Assembly: GCA_937871985.1 (NCBI GenBank)
Contig: CALMPB010000342.1
Location: forward strand, 1 to 64,000
DNA length: 64,000 nt
Direction of reading: 5' to 3'
DNA from: an uncultured Burkholderiaceae bacterium
Lineage (GTDB): Bacteria; Pseudomonadota; Gammaproteobacteria; Burkholderiales; Burkholderiaceae
In this document: positions 63,189-64,000 of the stretch, piece after piece
How positions within the stretch are numbered: the first letter of the stretch is position 1
Layout of the letters: every line of letters starts with the position of its first letter
Notes under the pieces: generated by a model
The model's input: the letters and a program-made list of their open reading frames with translations, nothing else
Told to the model about the DNA's origin: nothing
Databases searched by the model: none
Translations under genes and position numbers: made by a program

Positions 63189-64000
63189 TTATGCGGGCAC
63201 GCTGGCCGTGCTGGACTGGGCTGCCTGCTGCGCAGGCTCTTCGCCTTCTTCGAAGAGAACGACGGTCATGGCCGTGGTGGTGGCCAGGTAGTAGTTCTGG
63301 TGCAGCTTGCGGATTTTCTCGGGCATGGCGCCGCGCATGGCCAGCCACATGATCTGCTCGACGCTTTCGGCGCCGCCCAGGCGCACGAAGTCGGCGTGGG
63401 TCAGCTTGGTGAGCTTTTCGGGCTCGAACTGCAGCTGGCGCAGGAATTCGAGATCCCATTCCTCGTTGTTGAAGCCGGTGCGCTCGCCGTGGATCTGGTG
63501 CGACAGGCCGCCCGTGCCGACGATGACGACCTTGAGGTCTTCGGGGTAGGACTCGACCGCGCGGCGGATGGCCTGGCCCAGCTTGTAGCAGCGGCGGGCC
63601 GTGGGCAGCGGGTACTGCAGCACGTTGACGGCGATGGGCACGATGGCGCCGGGCCAATCCGGCTCGTGCGGCCAGAGCAGCGGCAGGGGCGAGGCGCAGC
63701 CGTGATCGATGGGCTTTTCCTGGAAGATGGTGAGGTCGAACTCGTCGTTGACCAGCGATTCGGCGATATGGCATTGCAGGTCGACATTGCCCTTGATGGC
63801 GGGCAGGTTGCGCAGCCCCGCGCCCTCGTCGGCTACGGGAAAGCGCTCGCCGACGCCGAGCGCGAACGTGGGGTACATGTCGAAGAAAAAGGTGGTGGCG
63901 TGGTCGTTGTAGATGAAGACCAGCGCATCGGGTTTTTTCTCGGCCAGCCAGGCGGCCACGGGTTTGTAGCCTTCGAACAGCGGCGCCCAGGCCGGGTCGT
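63189..64000 (-). CDS. ligB: Protocatechuate 4,5-dioxygenase beta subunit (5' end beyond window)
   Basis: The visible 269 codons are a type II extradiol dioxygenase subunit with Y-N-D-H-A-T-T-F-F-F-D-M-Y-P-T-F-A and G-T-G-G-L-S-H-Q-I-H-G-E-R. These hold iron-binding and catalytic histidines of LigB. The frame stays open to the window edge (...W-A-P-L-F-E-G-Y-K-P), so the N-terminal part, including the first iron ligand, lies outside. It would cleave protocatechuate at the 4,5 bond. Confidence 0.9.
   Translation of the reverse strand, partial: DPAWAPLFEGYKPVAAWLAEKKPDALVFIYNDHATTFFFDMYPTFALGVGERFPVADEGAGLRNLPAIKGNVDLQCHIAESLVNDEFDLTIFQEKPIDHGCASPLPLLWPHEPDWPGAIVPIAVNVLQYPLPTARRCYKLGQAIRRAVESYPEDLKVVIVGTGGLSHQIHGERTGFNNEEWDLEFLRQLQFEPEKLTKLTHADFVRLGGAESVEQIMWLAMRGAMPEKIRKLHQNYYLATTTAMTVVLFEEGEEPAQQAAQSSTASVPA

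Overview
The window is 64 kb of GC-rich, densely coding bacterial DNA. The gene content suggests an environmental betaproteobacterium of the order Burkholderiales, probably Alcaligenaceae (Bordetella/Achromobacter/Pusillimonas-like). The evidence is many LysR regulators, extracytoplasmic binding proteins, several aromatic-acid modules, a pertactin-type autotransporter and a selenocysteine formate dehydrogenase locus. The species call is inference; no rRNA gene is present to fix it.

Layout. (1) 1-1000: tail of a gene, a terminator and a HigB/HigA-like toxin-antitoxin pair. (2) 1-6.4 kb: gentisate-type module with gentisate 1,2-dioxygenase, a LysR regulator, a flavin monooxygenase and an AAHS aromatic-acid transporter. 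(3) 6.4-12 kb: benzoylformate module with an MHS transporter, an aldehyde dehydrogenase, benzoylformate decarboxylase and a divergent LysR gene. (4) 12-16.6 kb: a large autotransporter whose passenger carries a zinc-protease HExxH motif, then a YfcG-like GST. (5) 16.8-25.9 kb: fdnGHI (FdnG has an in-frame UGA at residue 197 followed by a SECIS hairpin), fdhE, selA, selB and tRNA-Sec. (6) 25.9-31.8 kb: a visibly lower-GC insert placed directly after tRNA-Sec. It carries an esterase, a Baeyer-Villiger monooxygenase, a solute-binding protein, a MarR regulator, an SDR and a truncated SDR. (7) 31.9-36.4 kb: selD, then modEABC behind a perfect ModE-type operator. (8) 36.4-45 kb: nitrate assimilation operon (nrtA, nrtB, nrtD, nirB, nirD, nasA) read leftwards from a textbook sigma-54 promoter. 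(9) 45.3-52.7 kb: a LysR protein with two tandem HTH domains and a branched-chain-type ABC transporter with two paralogous binding proteins. (10) 52.8-64 kb: protocatechuate 4,5-cleavage and lignin-type aromatic genes: galB, ligK, galD, a hydrolase, a SnoaL-like protein, a 6PGDH-like dehydrogenase, a LigF-like GST, a DAD-like cupin, formaldehyde dehydrogenase, a Rieske demethylase with its reductase, ligA and partial ligB.

How the parts fit. Modules 5-8 are linked by cofactors: SelABCD and tRNA-Sec make the selenoprotein FdnG, and ModABC supplies molybdenum for both FdnG and NasA. Module 10 can be read as a route from lignin-like methoxylated aromatics to central metabolism. In this reading the GST would cleave a beta-ether, the cupin would cut an aryl hydroxyketone to benzoate plus formate, and the Rieske enzyme would release formaldehyde, which FdhA oxidises to formate. 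LigAB, GalD, GalB and LigK would then take protocatechuate to pyruvate and oxaloacetate, while formate would be oxidised by the Fdn complex. Each enzyme family is recognisable in the sequence; the joined pathway is a hypothesis.
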